Assembly (NCBI GenBank): GCA_023391155.1 | Contig: JAEWBM010000047.1 | Coordinates: 1 to 6,758 of the forward strand | DNA from: Acidobacteriota bacterium | GTDB taxonomy: Bacteria > Acidobacteriota > Blastocatellia > Pyrinomonadales > Pyrinomonadaceae | Direction: 5' to 3' | Length of the DNA stretch: 6,758 bases | Shown here: positions 6,471 to 6,758 of the stretch, piece after piece | Numbering within the stretch: the first letter of the stretch is position 1 | Layout: each line of letters begins with the position of its first letter | Notes under the pieces: model-generated | Told to the model about the DNA's origin: nothing | Seen by the model: only the letters and a program-made list of their open reading frames with translations | Databases searched by the model: none | Made by a program: the position numbers and the translations under genes

Positions 6471-6500
6471 TCAATTGTTAATTGGGTAATTGGTAATTGG
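6471..6500. repeat. Short AATTGG tandem (7-bp units)
   Basis: Four consecutive AT-rich units, TCAATTG, TTAATTGGG, TAATTGG and TAATTGG, lie between the inverted units and the main array. The last two are exact 7-bp copies. Similar AATTG-rich runs occur as intergenic filler in several bacterial phyla; this is recalled, not checked. Confidence 0.7.
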
Positions 6501-6573
6501 CAGAGAATAGCGGCTGTGCGGCCCGTCAGCCGACAACTTCGGTCAACCGCTGCTTGCCGTCGATCGTAAGCCG

Positions 6574-6758
6574 GCAAACTGCAACCATAGACGAGCGGAG
6601 CACAACCGGAGGCCTGCAAACTACAACCGTAGGCTGGCGAACTACAACCGTAGGCTAGCAACTACAACCGCAGTTTGACGGACCACAACCGTAGGTGGGC
6701 AAACTACAAACATAGGCTGGCGAACTACAACCGTAGGTGAGCAAACTGCAATGCAGGC
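6574..6758 (+). repeat. Degenerate 21-bp tandem repeat array, continues past window
   Basis: About nine head-to-tail units begin near 6574, 6596, 6616, 6637, 6658, 6680, 6699, 6720 and 6741. Most are 21 bp, with a range of 19-22. The best-conserved core is ACAACCGTAGG. Units 3, 4 and 8 contain CTAC-AACC-GTAG, a 4-bp stem with a 4-nt loop. Several others break the stem without compensating changes. The last unit is cut by the window edge. There are no unique spacers, so it is not a CRISPR array. Confidence 0.9.

Larger units (their letters stand above)
6403..6758. other. Repeat-rich region with no credible gene
   Basis: These 356 bases follow the cyclase stop. In order they hold two inverted 21-bp units, a 7-bp AATTGG tandem, a 6-bp stem CGGCTG (6511-6516)/CAGCCG (6527-6532) with a 10-nt loop and no T-run, and the long 21-bp array to the window end. 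Open frames here on either strand are products of the repeat phase: 21 bp keeps any frame open as a heptapeptide repeat. Confidence 0.75.

Noticed and set aside
5878..6474. Minus-strand open frame opposite the GGDEF domain
   Set aside because: It is a shadow frame of a well-conserved domain with no supporting features.
6511..6532. Intrinsic terminator of the GGDEF gene
   Set aside because: The 6-bp stem with a 10-nt loop has no following T-run on the plus strand and lies over 100 bp past the stop.
6461..6661. 66-codon minus-strand frame with YGCSLPA-like heptapeptide repeats
   Set aside because: The heptads follow from the 21-bp DNA repeat in phase; there is no ribosome binding site and the units are degenerate.
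6574..6758. CRISPR array
   Set aside because: Units are directly adjacent with no unique spacers, and they are too short and degenerate.

Overview
The window is ordinary bacterial chromosome with moderately high GC and Shine-Dalgarno-led genes. It carries one partial gene on the minus strand, a compact plus-strand cluster of four genes, a separate plus-strand diguanylate cyclase gene and a repeat-rich tail. The gene families (TPP-riboswitch thiC, APC permease, small exported methyltransferases, membrane GGDEF protein) would suit a Gram-negative heterotroph. Acidobacteriota (Blastocatellia-like) is my best guess, but it rests on general impression and no marker gene here proves it.

Layout. 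Positions 1-1805 (minus) are thiC, the HMP-P synthase of thiamine biosynthesis, cut by the window edge just after the [4Fe-4S] cysteine motif. A TPP riboswitch sits directly in front of it and includes its ribosome binding site. The 280-bp divergent region (1806-2085) also holds overlapping candidate promoters facing both ways. Positions 2086-5001 (plus) form a probable operon: an APC-family amino-acid permease, a lipoprotein-type SAM methyltransferase whose start overlaps the permease stop by 20 bp, a second closely related methyltransferase with a Sec signal peptide, and a 79-residue eight-to-nine-cysteine zinc-binding protein. Each downstream gene has a strong GGAGG-type ribosome binding site, and the gaps are -20, 38 and 18 bp.

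Positions 5002-5184 are a non-coding leader containing a predicted H-type pseudoknot about 25 nt before the start of the next gene (5185-6402). That gene encodes a six-helix membrane diguanylate cyclase with an intact GGEEF active site and an RxxD inhibitory site. Positions 6403-6758 have no credible gene. They hold two inverted units of a 21-bp repeat, a short 7-bp AATTGG tandem, and a degenerate 21-bp tandem array of about nine units that runs off the window.

How the genes may work together. thiC and its riboswitch are a self-contained thiamine-feedback unit. In the plus-strand cluster, the two methyltransferases resemble the mitochondrial lysine methyltransferases FAM173A/B (ANTKMT, ATPSCKMT), which modify inner-membrane proteins. 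Here both copies carry export signals and follow a membrane transporter. It is unresolved whether they modify the permease or another envelope protein, and where they would get SAM. This is the most unusual biology I can see in the window.
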